From Costus lasius (lineage: Eukaryota; Streptophyta; Magnoliopsida; Zingiberales; Costaceae): a stretch of 64,000 nucleotides of DNA. Within the stretch, counting starts at the first letter, position 1, and every line of letters starts with the position of its first letter. A program made the position numbers and the translations under genes. The notes under the pieces are model-generated. The model was not told the origin of the DNA. It did not search any database and worked only from the letters and a program-made list of their open reading frames with translations. The stretch is taken from positions 44,544,596 to 44,608,595 of the forward strand of contig CM050454.1 in NCBI GenBank assembly GCA_027563935.2, in the 5' to 3' direction. Shown here one piece after another: positions 12,275 through 25,268 of the stretch.

Positions 12275-13749
12275 GGTTGCTTGAGCAGCAAAGGGCGGAC
12301 ACTGAAGTATCGGCAGTTGATTGCGGAATACCTCGCGACGAAATAAGGACTAAAATCCTGGAATGAGAGCTCGCCGGAGATGATCGGAGAAGTCACCGGA
12401 GGGTTGGTGGTCGATAGAGCTAACGGCGGCGAATGGTGGGGTAGAGCAATGGGGTCGCCGCGAGCTGTACGGAAAGGGGAAAATCGATCGGGAACCCTAG
12501 CGAAATCTAGGGCAAGCAGCTCAAGTGAAAGCTCTTAATGGGTTTCTTAACGGGTCGGGCTGGCCAGGCGAATCCGCTAAGTGTTAAGGTTCAGAGATCT
12601 CGCCCAAGATTTTCATCAGGACCCAGTCGTGATTTTACCGCAGTCTTTGAATTCAAAATCTTCACGGCTGTGTCTGTATTCACGGGGCAGCTATAATGTC
12701 CTCGTCAAATTTGTAAGCATTCTGTCCTCTGAAAGATCCTGCCTGTGATTTTCGTCGTGACCCACCCCTGATTGTCCTCTGTTCGTTTGTGCATAAATTT
12801 CACAGCTGTGCCTCTAGTTACGGCCTTGCCGTGAACCTTTCGACGGATAGTACTTATTTTGCCTCTTCGGAAAAATCTCGGTCACAATTTTCAGCATTCC
12901 CCAGTCATGACTTCCTCGTGAAATTCTTTGGTGTTGATTACGGCCGTGGCTTCAGTGTCTTTCCAGCCGTGATGCTTTCGGCAAATTTTCTGATGTTTGA
13001 GCTGAGCGATAATCATGGTCGGGATTTTTGTCGGAAGCCACCCATGATTTTAGAAAAAACTGATAGAAAATGCCTCTCCTTACTGCATCAGTTTGCGATA
13101 TCCCTGTGTCATTCCAAATCAAGTAAGGGCATCAACATTCATAGCAAAATAGGCAGGAACACAACAACTAATGCAAGTAGAGAAAGGGTACAGCAAAGCC
13201 CAAATGTTGTTTCCAATTCTCATGAAAGCAAATTGCCAACGCTGAAGCTAAACAAGATCAATTCACGGTTGTACAGTATGCTCTCATATTCAAAGATCAT
13301 TAGAAATCAATTAGTGAAGATGCAATGCATTTGATTCTTCAAAACATAGGATGAAATTTGTTAAAAGTTGGTAACATAGGCGTTCAAAATTGGTAGTCAG
13401 CAACGTCGTAGTTCATGCGCGTTCTCTGCAAGAATATCATCAATATTAGTCATCAAAACCATGTGTCAGAATGAAATGACTACAACTTAAGAGATGAAAT
13501 TCAAACTCATAGTAGAGAAGGCTCAAAACATTCTAAGGCTGGGTTGGTGTGTCCTATCATGCGATTACTAAGATTTTAATGCTAATTATCAAAAGAGCTT
13601 CTAAGGATATACAAACTAACTGAAGCTTTAACAAAACATGAAAACGAAAAAGGGAAAATGCTAAAAATAATTTTAACTAAAGTAAGATGCTTGGGTTGCC
13701 CCCCAAGAAGCGCTGATTTAATGGTCCGTCAACTTGACCATAGTTTGTG
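12275..13749 (-). other. Spacer between integrase and env-like ORF of B
   Basis: No gene is supported. From about 12590 to 13060 several degenerate 60-70-bp units carry motifs such as CACGGC..CTG and GTCGTGATTT, related to those in the B LTR. An open + strand frame at 12789-13334 runs through these units and has no family features. Confidence 0.6.
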
Positions 13750-14892
13750 TCATTCTGGTGAAGGAGGGTCCGTGAGGAGCAATGCAGTGTCCTCCGGTAT
13801 CGGTTCATGGGAGATGTAGTGCTTGAGTCTCTGTCCGTTAACTTTGAATGTCTCAGTTGACTCACGGAAGATGTCTACAGCACCGTGAGGATAGACCTTT
13901 TGCACCTCGTACGGTCCTGTCCATTTGGTACGAAGTTTACCAGGGAAAAGTTTAATCTTGGAGTTAAACAAGAGCGCTGATTCGCCTTCGCAAAATTCCC
14001 TCTTCATAATCCTTCGATCGTGCCATCTTTTGGTACGTTCTTTATAAATCATGGCATTCTCATAGGCTTCTTGTCTAAATTCGTCGAGCTCGTTAAGTTG
14101 AAATTTTCTGACCTTCCTAGCTTGGTTCCCATCAAAATTCAGTCGTCGTATCGCCCAATAAGCTTTATGTTCGATCTCAACCGGTAAGTGGCACGATTTA
14201 CCGTATATTAGCTGAAATGGGGACATACCAATTGGAGTTTTGAATGTCGTACGGTAGGCCCATAATGCATCGTCAAGTTTAAGTGACCAATCGGTGCGAG
14301 TACGCGACACAGTCTTCTCAAGTATGTGCTTAATCTCTCGATTTGATATCTCCACTTGACCACTAGTCTGAGGATGGTAAGCAGTGGCAACTTTATGCAA
14401 TACTCTGTATCTTTTGATAAGTAATTCAAATCCTCGCTCAATAAAATGAGATCCCCCATCGTTGATTACCACGCGAGGTGTTCCAAATCGTGGGAGTATT
14501 AACTTCTTGAAAAATCTAGTGACTACCTTAGAGTCATTTGTTGGTGCGGCTAAGGCTTCTACCCACTTGGAAACATAATCGACTCCAACTAAAATGAATT
14601 TGTTACCACAAGAAGGTGGGAATGGACCCATAAAGTCAATCCCCCATACGTCAAAAATTTTGATTTCAAGGATGGTATTCAGGGGCATCTCATTCCTTCG
14701 TGATATTCCACCCATCCGTTGGCAATGATCACAAGACTGTACATAGTCCCTTGCGTCTCTGAATAAAGTTGACCAAAAGAAACCACACTGGAGAATCTTA
14801 TGTGCTGTCTTCTTACCACTGAAATGCCCTCCATAAGAAGAAGAATGACATTGGAACAGGACATCTGGAATCTCCTCTTCCGGTAAGCATCT
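13750..14892 (-). pseudogene. Integrase of element B
   Basis: Integrase joins the cDNA ends to host DNA. On the minus strand the HHCC region ([10 protein letters not shown] ... SCDHCQ) comes first, then the D,D,E core: Asp in [10 protein letters not shown], Asp in VINDGGSHF and Glu in [17 protein letters not shown] follows near the C-terminus and the frame stops at 13750. The whole domain appears open from just after the TGA at 14895-14893, which occupies a position where relatives have Arg (CGA to TGA likely). Confidence 0.93.
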
Positions 14893-16295
14893 TCAGATGA
14901 TACAATCAGCACAACGCTTAAACAAGAGTGGTTCGTCCCAATAATAGTGTTTTGTCATAGACATAAACTTCCTTCGCTGTTGATACGTGAGCTTCGGAGG
15001 CATAATACCGGCTGCCAAGTAGTTCACCAGATCGGCATACCATGGTTCTTTCACAGCGGTGACAGCTAGTAATTTCTTGTCTGAGAATGTATCGTCGATC
15101 TCTTCTTCCAAATTGTTTTCGGTAGTAGATGTCAGACGTGAGAGATGGTCTGCTACCAGATTATCGGCTCCCTTCTTATCTTTGATCTGAACGTCAAATT
15201 CTTGCAACAACAGTATGCATCTGATTAGCCTTAGTTTCGCGTCTTTCTTTTCCATGAGATATCGGATCGCCGTGATCTGTATAGACGATAACACGCGAGT
15301 TAACCAAATATGATCGGAATTTATCAAAAGCAAAAACTACAGCTAAAAGTTCTTTTTCAGTTATGGCGTAATTGCTCTGTGCTCCATCTAGTGTTCGGCT
15401 GGCGTAGTAAATGGCATGTGTTCGGTTGTCTTTCCGTTGTCCCAATACAGCTCCTACCGCATAGTTACTAGCGTCACACATAATTTCGAAGGGCAGTGAC
15501 CAATCCAGAGGTTGTATTATTGGAGCAGAAATCAACGTCTTTTTCAGTTGTTGAAATGCATCCATGCAGTTCTGGTCAAAAACGAATGAAACATCCTTAG
15601 CAAGTAAAGATGTTAAAGGCCTAGAGATTTTAGAAAAATTTTCAATAAAACGCCTATAAAAGCCTGCATGGCCCAAGAAACTTCTTATTCCTCTGACGGA
15701 GTTCGGAGGTGGCATTTTCTCTATCACACTGATTTTTTGCTTTATCGACTTCGATACCACACTCCGATATCAAATGACCAAGAACAATTCCTTCTTTTAC
15801 CATAAAGTGGCATTTCTCCCAATTTAACACCAAGTTCGTCTCTTCACAACGCTGCAAAACACGAGTCAGATTAGATAGACAAGAATCAAAACTAGACCCG
15901 TATACCAAAAAGTCATCCAAGAAGATGTCCACGATGTCTTCAATCAGATCAGAGAAAATAGCCGTCATGCAACGCTGAAAGGTGGCTGGTGCGTTACATA
16001 AACCAAATGGCATTCGCCGATAAGCGAAAGTACCGAAGCGACATGTGAACGTGGTTTTCTCCTGGTCATCTGGATGTATCAGTATTTGGAAAAATCCTGA
16101 GTATCCATCCAAGAAACAAAAATAAGAGTTAGTGGCTAATCGTTCAAGCATTTGATCAATGAATGGAGGTGGGAAATGATCCTTGCGGGTGGCCTTGTTC
16201 AGTTTCCAATAGTCGATACACATGCGCCACCCGGTAACGGTTCTTTGCGGGATCAATTCATTATTTTTATTTTTTACCACCGTCACTCCTCCTTT
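14893..16295 (-). pseudogene. RT and RNase H of element B (after insert D)
   Basis: RT motifs in order are GWRMCIDYWKLN, FCFLDGYSGFFQI, MPFGLCNAPATFQ and catalytic IFLDDFLVYG (Asp pair at 15917-15912). RNase H follows with [34 protein letters not shown] and [12 protein letters not shown]. The frame shifts near 15735 and near 15255, and ends at TGA 14895-14893. The sequence is closest to the Athila type. Confidence 0.93.
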
Positions 16296-16300
16296 CTTTG

Positions 16301-17975
16301 TGCAGGAGTCCCCTTCGAGGGGGAGCGAGAAAACCCTAATGGCGCATGTGTTACATCGCAGCGGAAATAGGGGTTTTAGGGATCATTATGCATGATATAT
16401 ATTCAACTATGAAAAACGATTACGAGTGCCAATAAGATTCATACCATCGCCATCTATGGATGAAGTATTGGAAGCAAGGAGCGAAAGGGATCCTCTCCCT
16501 AGTCGACGCACACACGATGAAGAATGGCCTCTCCTTGTCGTCTTTGTGCTAGCAAAGCTTCAAGGGTCCTTTGCGCATGGAGGGGATAAGATCCTTGGGC
16601 TTGTCGAAGAAGAAGTTCCTCTACCCTCGTCGAGAGAGTTTTTCACACGAGAAGGAAGGAGACTTCGTTCAAGAGTGATGATCGCCAATAGAGTAAACAC
16701 GTTGTAATGAACGTGGGCGTTGCTATCCAAAAATAGTAACCCATTACTCACTTCGGTTATGCGTTCACATGAAGTGAACCGCAATTCCTTCTCTTCGATT
16801 ATTTGAACCAAGCGCTCATTACATGAGCTGGTTCAAGTGACTTTGGTCTAAGACCAAATCGGCCCAAGCAATGGTCGATCTTATTGAACCACAAGGTTCA
16901 AGATCACCGTTGATCTCTTGATGCTCTAGATCTCACTGATCTAGCATCATAACTCTCGATCGAAGCTTACCGATCTAAAGCCCTAATCAATCAAACATGA
17001 TCAGACCAGATCTCACTCGCAATCAGAGCTTAACACCCCTTTAAACTGAACTAAACAATTCAGTCCACACGATCTGACTTAAAGAAGCCATATCATCAAA
17101 TTGTGCGACCCTAAGGGTTTCCTTTAAATGTCGGTAACGATAACTCACGTTATCACGACCAGTGAGGGGTATCTAGCAACACATCACTGTCTCCCGATAT
17201 AAAGGAAAGAGTCTTCCAAGACTTCACCCAAACCACAGCACAAGTGTGAATCCAATTCACTAGGCATGCATACTTCCTTTGCCACTTGATGTTCTTATTG
17301 GACAAGCCTGTCAAGCTTGTAACTCCAATATGATGAGCATGATTAGATCAGATGAACACTGTCACCTGGGTATGGCCATACACTCTCTCAATCATCTCAT
17401 CCAGGGGGCCCTTATAGAACATCACACTCCTTAAACAAGGAGACGGCAATCCTATGTCTATCACTAGTGTCCTAACCTGACTCAAGCTCACCATCCAAGA
17501 TAGTCTATAATCATTATGTTTCAAATGATATTGAACTACCTCAAAACAATGACAATCATCATTTAGAAAACACAAGTGATCTCAAGTCAGAGGAAATGTG
17601 CCACTTGTCGCAATCAAGGAATATTCACATTGTGACAAACAATTGAACATCCTAGTAGGGTCTGTCCAGTACATCCCATGTACCCATGAGTCTACATCTT
17701 ATTCCATGCTCGAAGCATCCTATAAGATTAGAACACATATTAGTCTTAACCATATCAAGGCTGTCTCATGTTCACCAAGATATATCGACTAAGGACATAA
17801 TAGCATGTCAGTCCAGCTGAACAGCTTTGAGACATTATTCAGAGGAACATATATTGCAGCAGACAATGTAGCTAACTGAATAACAACCATGCCTTTATAA
17901 ACTTAAGAGTTTATTACATGATACAGATACATTCCCACAGGCCTCAAACATTAGCCTTAAGGGCATACCCCAACA
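16301..17975 (-). mobile_element. Insert D: solo LTR of the Angela-like copia family
   Basis: It spans 1675 bp with ends TGCAGGAGTCCCC and ATACCCCAACA and TSD CTTTG at 16296-16300 and 17976-17980. It lies in the RT of B, just after HVVPK, in the same orientation as B. Related to E, F and I. No primer site or coding sequence is attached, so LTR-LTR recombination is likely. Confidence 0.95.
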
Positions 17976-19208
17976 CTTTGGTACCACATGTACCGGACTT
18001 ACCCATTGGCTATCAGAAATGGGGTAGATGACCCCAGCATCTAATAGCTTCAAAATTTCTTTCTTAACTACATCTTTCAAATTTGGATTCAAACGTCTCT
18101 GGTATTCGATAGATGGTTTGCTGTCCTCTTCAAGGTGTATCCTGTGAATGCATAAAGAAGGGTTAATACCTTTTATATCATCCAAAGTGTACCCAATTAG
18201 CTTCTTATATTGTCGAAGCTTATCTAGGAGAAGGTTCGTTTGCTCTGAATCAAGATGGATTGCTATGATGACACGATAAGTAGAATTCTCACCCAAAAAT
18301 TCATACCTGAGGTTGCTCGGTAAGGATTTGAGCTCTAAGTTAAGTTGTTTACATACCTCAGATTTCGGTACAGATGGTCTCTCACGCCTTTCTTCTTCTG
18401 GCTCAATGGTTGCGCTCGAGTCGAGAATATCAGCATAGGCGCGGACTTCCTCCTCTTGTTCTTCGTCATATTCACCCAGTAGGCATAATTTGAGAGGATC
18501 GACGTTTGTCCAAGGTATGTAAGATGGGTCAAATTTATCGTCGACGACTCCGATACTATAGCAGGAATTTGCAAAAAGAGGTTTCTTTAAGCTCTCGATA
18601 ATATCAAATTCAACCGTGTATTCTCCCACGCGTAGTGTCAACTTTCCATTTTTAATGTCGATTATGGCACCGACAGTGGCCAAAAATGGTCTGCCCAATA
18701 TAATAGGAAGTTTGGAGTCTTCTTCCATCTCAAGTACAACGAAATCAGCTGGAATGAAAAATTTACCGACCTTTATTGGCACATCCTCAAGAATTCCTAC
18801 CGGATGTCGTATAGAACGGTCAGCCAATTGCAAAGAGATGTTCGTCGGCTTCAAGTCTCCGATGTCCAGTTTCTTGCATAGAGAGAGTGGCATCAGACTT
18901 ACACTGGCGCCAAGGTCGCATAAAGCGCGGTCAAAAGGTGTGTCTCCGATCAGGCATTGAATGGTAAAGCTGCCTGGATCCTTCAACTTTGGCGGTAACT
19001 TATTTTGGATGATTGCACTGCATTCCTCAGTTAACGCTGCTGTGCCATGTTCCTCCATTTTTCTTTTATTTGACAAGATCTCCTTCAAAAACTTAGCATA
19101 GGATGACATTTGTGATAAAGCATCGGTAAATGGTATATTGATATACAGTTTCTTCAAAATTTCTAAAAATTTACCGAATTGATGATCGAGTTTTGCTTTT
19201 GCCAACCT
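17976..19208 (-). pseudogene. Protease and start of RT of element B
   Basis: It continues the gag frame after a TAG at 19211-19209 (relatives have Gln, so CAG to TAG is likely). The aspartic protease motif ALCDLGASVSLMPLSL lies at about 18930-18885, with the LPIILGRPFLATVGAIID segment after it. An acidic linker leads to the RT N-terminus (NPNLKDVVKKEILKLLDAG). The frame is open until insert D. Confidence 0.92.
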
Positions 19209-20790
19209 CTAGGGAAATGGAATTGGCGGTTTGTAAGGTGGTGGAGGCACATAAACAGGTTCTGTTTCTTTCGTTTGTGGTTCACTCTCAACAAGTTTAT
19301 TTGTTTTTTCAGATTCAGGGGTTCTGGTCTCATTCTCATAATGGTCATCATTTGGCATTTCTGGTTCTTCAAGTTGCTTGCCACTGCGTGTGGTAATGGC
19401 ATTGCAATGTTCTTTGGGATTCATCTCAGGCTGTCCAGGTAATCTGCCCAGCGGTCTAGTAGATGTACTAGCCTGTTGGGCAATTTGGTTTTCCATTATC
19501 TTCTGGTTTGTTGTTAAATTTTTTATTGCCTCTAACATGCAGTCCATTGCTTTGGTTTGCGCTGACACGAAGCTGTCAAAGCGCGACTCTAAGTTTTGTT
19601 CTTGTGGTACTGTGTTGGTACTTGGTTGTCGTGGTTGGTCAAATTGCTTAGGCTGATACCTAGTGTTGGATGAATGAAATCCAGGGGGTTGCCTATAGTT
19701 CGATGGTTGAGCTGCATTGTTGTTTCTATAGGAAAATTTGGGATGATTTTTCCACCCGGGGTTGTAGGTGTTAGAATAAGGGTTGTTTTGGACCCTTTGG
19801 TTAAAGTTCCCTACAACATTTACCAAGACAGGTGGTAGGTCTTGTGATACCATATTTCCTAATTGACAAGTGTCAGACAGATGACCTTCTATTCCACAAA
19901 TTTCACACATAGCAGTATTATGACGCATGTTCATGGAATCAAGTTTATGAAATAATGAATCTACTTTCGTAGCAAGAGAACTAAGAGCGTCAAGTTCATA
20001 TTTATCGGCTTGTCGAGAAGAAGTACCTCTTTCGCCCGACCATTGGTAGTGATTGAGCGCCATTTCTTCAATTAAATTGTAGGCTTCATCGACAGCTTTG
20101 TTCATCAAGGCTCCTCCAGCGGCTGCATCAACGGTAAGACGAGTATTATAAAGCAGTCCGTTATAAAATGTATGTACCAGTACCCATTTCTCGAGGCCGT
20201 GGTGAGGTCACATTCGCTGCAATTCCTTGAAGCGATCCCACGCCTCATATAGTGATTCGCCTTCTTTTTGAGAGAAGTTGGTAATCTAGTTCCTTAATTG
20301 TGCAATTTTGCTCGGAGGAAAGTGTTTTGCAAGAAAAGTATGTGAGAGTTGTTCCCATGTGGTAATGGATCCAGATGGTAAATAATGTAACCAAGCTCGT
20401 GCCCTGTCTCTAAGTGAAAAAGAAAAAAGTCGTAGCCGCAGAGCATCAGTGGTTACACCGTTCATTTTAAGAGTGTCACAGTATTCAAGAAAAACAGATA
20501 AATGCATGTTTGGATCTTCAGTCGGTGATCCACCGAATTGGTTTTGCTGTAACATTGATAAAAGTGACGGTTTTATCTCAAAGTTGTTCGCTTCTATTGG
20601 TGGACGTGCAATGCTCGAATGCAGTCCTTGAACATTTGGTGCAGCGAAGTCACGAAGTGATTTGTTACCGTCCATGATTTTACGAATTCTTCTTTGGTTG
20701 ATATTTCTGAATATTTCTACGACGCCGGAACGTTCGTTCAATTTCTGAATCAAATGGTATTGCAGGTTCCGGTTGCTGAGTTCTATACAT
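19209..20790 (-). pseudogene. Gag of element B
   Basis: The likely start is the ATG at 20790-20788; an early frameshift separates it from the main frame. The capsid part shows QQNQFGGSPTEDPNMHL, RLRLFSFSLRDRARAWL and YEAWDRFKELQR. A CCHC knuckle (C-x2-C-x4-H-x4-C, CEICGIEGHLSDTC) lies near 19910-19870. Stops: TAG at 20288-20286 (Gln in relatives), TGA at 20210-20208 (Cys in relatives). The closing TAG is at 19211. Confidence 0.9.
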
Positions 20791-20922
20791 AAACTAAAAT
20801 TCTAACAAGCAGATGTTTCATTAAATCAAATAAGGTGTAAAATGAAATAAAAGAAAGTATATTAAATAGCTAAAAATGTCTAGTCTAATAACTCCTTAAT
20901 CTAGTCAATATTGCCGAAATTA

Positions 20923-20940
20923 GTCCCCGGCAATGGTGCT
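20923..20940 (-). other. Primer-binding site of element B (tRNA-Asp type)
   Basis: The minus strand reads AGCACCATTGCCGGGGAC seven bases inside the LTR. It differs from the Athila-type tRNA-Asp site (GGCGCCGTTGCCGGGGAC) at three G-to-A positions. Confidence 0.8.
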
Positions 20941-20947
20941 AAAAACT

Positions 20948-23900
20948 TGATAGCACCCACCGGTATAGGTAGGCATTACTCGTAAGTGCACGGGTCTATC
21001 GAAGTAATAAAATATTGATCCCACAGGGACTAACTGGCAAGTACCGATAGATCTCGAAATGACTAGCTAGACGAGGTCGAAATTGGTGAAGTTTAAGATA
21101 ACGAAATAATTAAAGTGCAGGAATGTAAACTAAGGAAATCACACGAGAGAATTATAATGAGGAGATGTATCAGGATATGGGTTCACCACTTGATTCCTTA
21201 TAGTTGAATAGCCAAAGTTTATTACTAATGTCCTATCAAGTTCAAGGGACTCAGCTTCCTTGTCACATAGGTAGCCTTCCCCACCAATAATCTCATCCGC
21301 TTCTACGAACTAAATTACCAGTCCTATCCGTAGGGTTCTAACGTGCGGTCATACGAGTGTCTTTCCACAACGTCTAAGGTTCTTATAATCCTTGCAAATG
21401 CGTACAGACCCGCAAGCGAGGTTTTACCCTTCTAGAGATGCTGAACCGTACTTGAGGTGATTAAAGACTCAAACGCCCCCTCTCAGGTAGCGTAAGGATG
21501 ACGTACAGACGGAATGGATAAACCCTCAGCCAAGTGGGTTGGACGTGTGGTCGGACTGGGATCTCTCCGACGTGTCTAAGCTCCTTTCAGTCATGCGAGT
21601 GAGTACGAATTTGCGAGCGAGTTTTCTCTTCCGGAGATCTGATTAACAAACCTCACTAAGGTGTTTCCCTAAGTGAGTACAGTCTAGCGGGCAAGTTTCC
21701 TCCTCTAGATCTGATTGACAAACCTCACCTTTGCAACTTAAAGCTCAAGCATACCTTTTGGAATAATGCTTTCCTTTAATCCTACGGGTGAGTACAGCTA
21801 TGCAAGCAAGTAAACTTCTAGAAAAGCTAATTTACAAACCTCACCCGAGGGATTAAAGGTTGAACATATCCTTCCAGGTCTGCAGGCGATGAACACACAC
21901 AAGGCCAAACAAGGACTTCGGCTAACAAACTTTAACTAACTCAACTAGTAAATCGTCAAGGGCTACTCCCACATCCTGATTTGGGGTTTAGCCAAGCATG
22001 TTCATGATAACAATGTAAGCAATGTATTCAGCCATGAACATCACAAGTAATAACAGGTTTTGCGCAAGAGTTGTAGAGGTAAGATAGACCATGCAATATT
22101 CTCTTAAGATCTTACAATAGATGCAGCAACTCAAAGATGTAGGCTAAGTATTACAAATCTATTTCTAGGAAGCTTACGCAACAGAAGGTATTCAAAGTTG
22201 TACAGATGCGCAGCTTCTTTCTCCTCGTTTCTTCACCGTGCGCTTCCTTTGATGGACCGAACCTCCTCTCGTCTTCGATTCTTGTATGCGAGAGCTCTCC
22301 TTCCTTTTCTTTTAGAACGGAGAAAGCCTTTTATCCTCTTCTCTTCTGAATCTTCTTCTCCTCCCCATGCCCTGTAAAAAGAAGCCTGCTGCAAAGCTTC
22401 AGCCGAAAGGTTCCTGCCAGCCTACAACGCTTCAGCCACCCATACCTCACGAAATGATGATTTCATGAGCAAATTGATGGAGGGGCCAACCCTGCCCCAA
22501 GGAGGTCTGGAAGGGCTAGGAGGAAGCCCATCAGATATGGCTTTTCCTCCTAGGTCATCTTTCTTTCCTTATTTGCACTTTCCTTATTTGCATTGAATAA
22601 AGCTCTAGTGCATTGTGTAGTTTCCTTATTTGCCCCTAGAATAGTCTACTGGCCTTTGTGTTAATAATTGGGCAGGTTATAGCCCAGCTCAAGGGAAGCT
22701 AGGAAGCTCAAGCTAAGCCACTCAAGTAGGGCTCCAATTATGGGAAGAGGCACTTCAACCACTTCAACTAAAGACTTCAAGTTGAAGGGGCTTACAATGA
22801 ATACAACTCCACCTTCCAAATCAACCAAGGCGCCACCCTCATTGATGATGAATTCGAATGCAAGAGATCAGCCCCAATTCAAGGCGCCTAGCCATCAAGA
22901 ATCAATCTAGATCCACAATTCAAGGGATCACCATCTAGATCCACAATTCAAGGGATCATCATCTAGATCCACAATTTGAGGAGCCATCCTTGGAAGTCCT
23001 TAGCCGCCCATGCTCTTGAAGGAATGCTTTCGAAATTCAAATGGGCGCCATCTCAAATAAGGAAGGAGCTCAAGAAGAAATCGGCTACAAGGAGCTCCAT
23101 CAAAAGCAAGATTTCGAAATTCAAAAATTGTCAAGGAAATGTTTTAATGGTGCATTAACTTCTTTCCCTACCTTTGTGATTGCGCCTAGGGTGAATTGTC
23201 ACCCTTGCCCATGGCTTGTTGAGCCTATAAATTGTAATCCTCCCCTCTTTGTCTATTAGTTGCCTAGTGAAAAAAAGAATCCTTGTGTTAGCATTGGTGC
23301 TTGTCGCCTAAAGGAGTTTTCTACCTCCCCCTCCTCTAAAGGGCCGAGCCCTTTCCCTTCTCCCCCCTTTCTTCTCAAGTCTTCAACGCAATTCAACCAC
23401 TTGAAGGATCTTGCGCAACTTTGGAGGGACTCTAAGGAAGCTTCATCATCCTTTGTTCTCGGCAATCAACAAAGACCCTTAGGGGTTCTTTCACTTTCGG
23501 CTAGCAAGAGAGCAACATCAATCAAGCTTCAAATCGGCTAAGTTCCTTCCCCTCTCCTTTCCTTGATTTCTAGAACTTGATTTCTACACTAATCTGAACT
23601 TTATTTGAAGGTGGCGCAAGGACTTGGAGGACTCTTCTCTAAGCGCAAAGCTTTCCCCCTCCCTCTTCTCTCTTTAGTTAATTGTTAAGGGAACTTGTGA
23701 GGCTTAACCTCCCCCTTAGTTTTGCTTTGTAATATGAATCCGTGGTATGTGCGGATCCCGTTTGTCTGTGTTTGTTTGTAATGATGCAATACCTTCCATC
23801 AGAGTAGGACCGTTGAAGATCGGGACGATACGATCCTTCTATGCTCAAGGGTCGCACTGTAAGTACTCCTACTAGTCATTTCATTTTGTAGTTTAGAGTG

Positions 23901-24565
23901 TTATTTCTTAAAGTAGTAAAGCAGTGTCGCTTTCTTTACTTATAAAATACAAAACTTATTTTCCAACTCCGTTAGAGTAATCTCGGTTTTATCTAAAAAT
24001 ACAAAAAATATTCTCTTAAAAGCGTTGTTTGAATGCACCCTTATTTGTGAGTGATCCCATCCCCATCACAAATCCTCCCCTAAAAGCTGCTCTACGCTTC
24101 CTTCGTCAACAGGGGAGAAAGGTCCTAGGTGCCCTTAAGCTTCCCATTAGGTCAGATCAAAGAAACGTGGGAGAAAACGGTGATTTTGTAACAGGCGGAT
24201 CCGCGATCTCGGGCGAGAATTTGGTCGTGACCCGGTCGTGATTTGTCGATTTCAGCTGTAGGCATAGCGACGATCACGGGCATGATTCTGATCGGGACCC
24301 AGTCGTGATTTCCAACAAAGACTTCAATGAATCCGAAAACTCCTGGTTAGGATCGTCTTGAGTTAGGATGAGCTCCTCTGTTACCAAAGTGTCAGAATCT
24401 ACCCTTTATGTGGTCAATTTGACCTGAAAATGTGAAAATACCGAAACAAGTGTAGATTCCATAAATGAATCCAAATATAGGCAATTGTAAGGCTTAAAGT
24501 CGTGAAATAAGCATAATTCCATGAGTAAAATGACACATGAAACTCTATATAAATTTGTGTCAACA
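20948..24565 (-). repeat. 5' LTR of element B, interrupted by insert C
   Basis: With C and one CAAAT copy removed, 2019 bp remain, equal to the 2020 bp of the 3' LTR. Ends are TGATAGCACC and GTGTCAACA. Confidence 0.95.
22475..24068 (+). mobile_element. Insert C: solo LTR of an unidentified LTR retrotransposon
   Basis: It spans 1594 bp, with ends TGATGGAGGGG and CATCCCCATCA that are partly inverted, and TSD CAAAT at 22470-22474 and 24069-24073. The uninterrupted B LTR at 5194-7213 proves the empty site. Three 28-bp tandem units (ATCTAGATCCACAATT...) start at 22905, 22933 and 22961. A TATA-like CCTATAAATTG near 23226 suggests + orientation. No coding part is attached and I cannot name the family. 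Confidence 0.9.
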
Positions 24566-25268
24566 AGGGCCAACGAGCACCGTAGGCCACAACACTTTTC
24601 TATAGGTGAGCTGGTAAGGGTGCGCATCCACCCCGAGCGTGTTTCCTATCGAGCACTTTTTAAGCTTCAGCCATGATACATGGGACCTTATGCAGTGGTA
24701 CGAAGGATCGGCTCCAACGCCTATGTGCTGGATCTACTCGCGGACATGGGCATTCATCCGGTCTTCAACGTGGCGGACCTCCTTCCCTTCTACGGTCCTT
24801 TGGAGGAGCCCTCGGACCCCGACGAGCCTCTACCCCCTAGTTCTCTAGAGGAGAACTCCTCAGAGCGCGCAGTGGAAGCTGATGTAGGAGCATATAACAT
24901 GAAGGAAGGGGAAAACCTGGCCCCATTGTTGCCCCAAAAATTTTCCATAGAATGTTCCTCGGGTCACCCAGCGACGAAAGTCACGCCCCGTGACTCCTGC
25001 GGACAGTTTTCCACAGAATGTTCCTCAGGTCACCCAGCGACGAAAGTCACGCCCCGTGACTCCTGCAGACAGTTTTCCACAGAATGTTCCTCGGGTCACC
25101 CAGCAATGAAAGTCACGCCCTGTGACTCCTGCGAACAGTTCTCCACAGAATGTTCCTCGGGTCACCCAGCGACGAAAGTCACGCCCCATGACTTCTGCGG
25201 ACAGTTTTTCACAGAATGTTCCTCGGGTCACCCAGCGATGAGAGTCACGCCCTGCGACTCCTGCGGAC
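24566..25268 (+). pseudogene. Integrase C-terminus and repeat tail of element A (resumes after B)
   Basis: After the second AGGGC copy the integrase frame continues directly (ANEHRR, then FSIGELVRVRIHPERVSYR), reaches a TGA at 24674-24676 (relatives have Arg, so CGA to TGA is likely), then gives the GPY-type motif GPYAVVRRIGSNAYVLDL and FNVADLLPFYG. No chromodomain follows. Instead there is an acidic, Pro-rich linker and five near-identical 22-residue repeats (from 24953). Element G interrupts the fifth repeat at 25268. Confidence 0.88.
24953..25268 (+). repeat. Five in-frame 66-bp tandem repeats in the pol tail of element A
   Basis: Units begin at 24953, 25019, 25085, 25151 and 25217, exactly 66 bp apart. 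Each encodes a version of CSSGHPATKVTPRDSCGQF plus three residues. Each unit carries an inverted repeat such as AGTCACGCCCCGTGACT. Units differ by a few bases that keep the frame open. Confidence 0.95.

Larger units (their letters stand above)
5194..24565 (-). mobile_element. Element B: Athila-like Ty3/gypsy retrotransposon, nested in A
   Basis: The ends are TGATAGCACC (5194) and GTGTCAACA (24565), flanked by AGGGC at 5189-5193 and 24566-24570. On the minus strand the order is LTR, tRNA-Asp-type primer site, gag, protease, RT, RNase H, integrase, env-like ORF, 3' region with repeats, LTR. That order with an extra ORF after integrase is typical of Athila. The first 270 bp of the two LTRs differ by roughly 2-3% by eye. 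B carries later insertions C, D and E. Stops at 20288, 20210, 19211 and 14895 and two frameshifts in RT-RNase H make it non-functional. Confidence 0.95.

Noticed and set aside
12789..13334. Plus-strand 181-residue frame inside B
   Set aside because: Antisense to the element and running through degenerate LTR-type repeats.
22976..23541. Small frames in insert C
   Set aside because: They sit inside a non-coding LTR with tandem repeats and have no family features.
24953..25268. CRISPR-like array of regular repeats
   Set aside because: Units are contiguous 66-bp coding repeats without unique spacers, in a plant retrotransposon.
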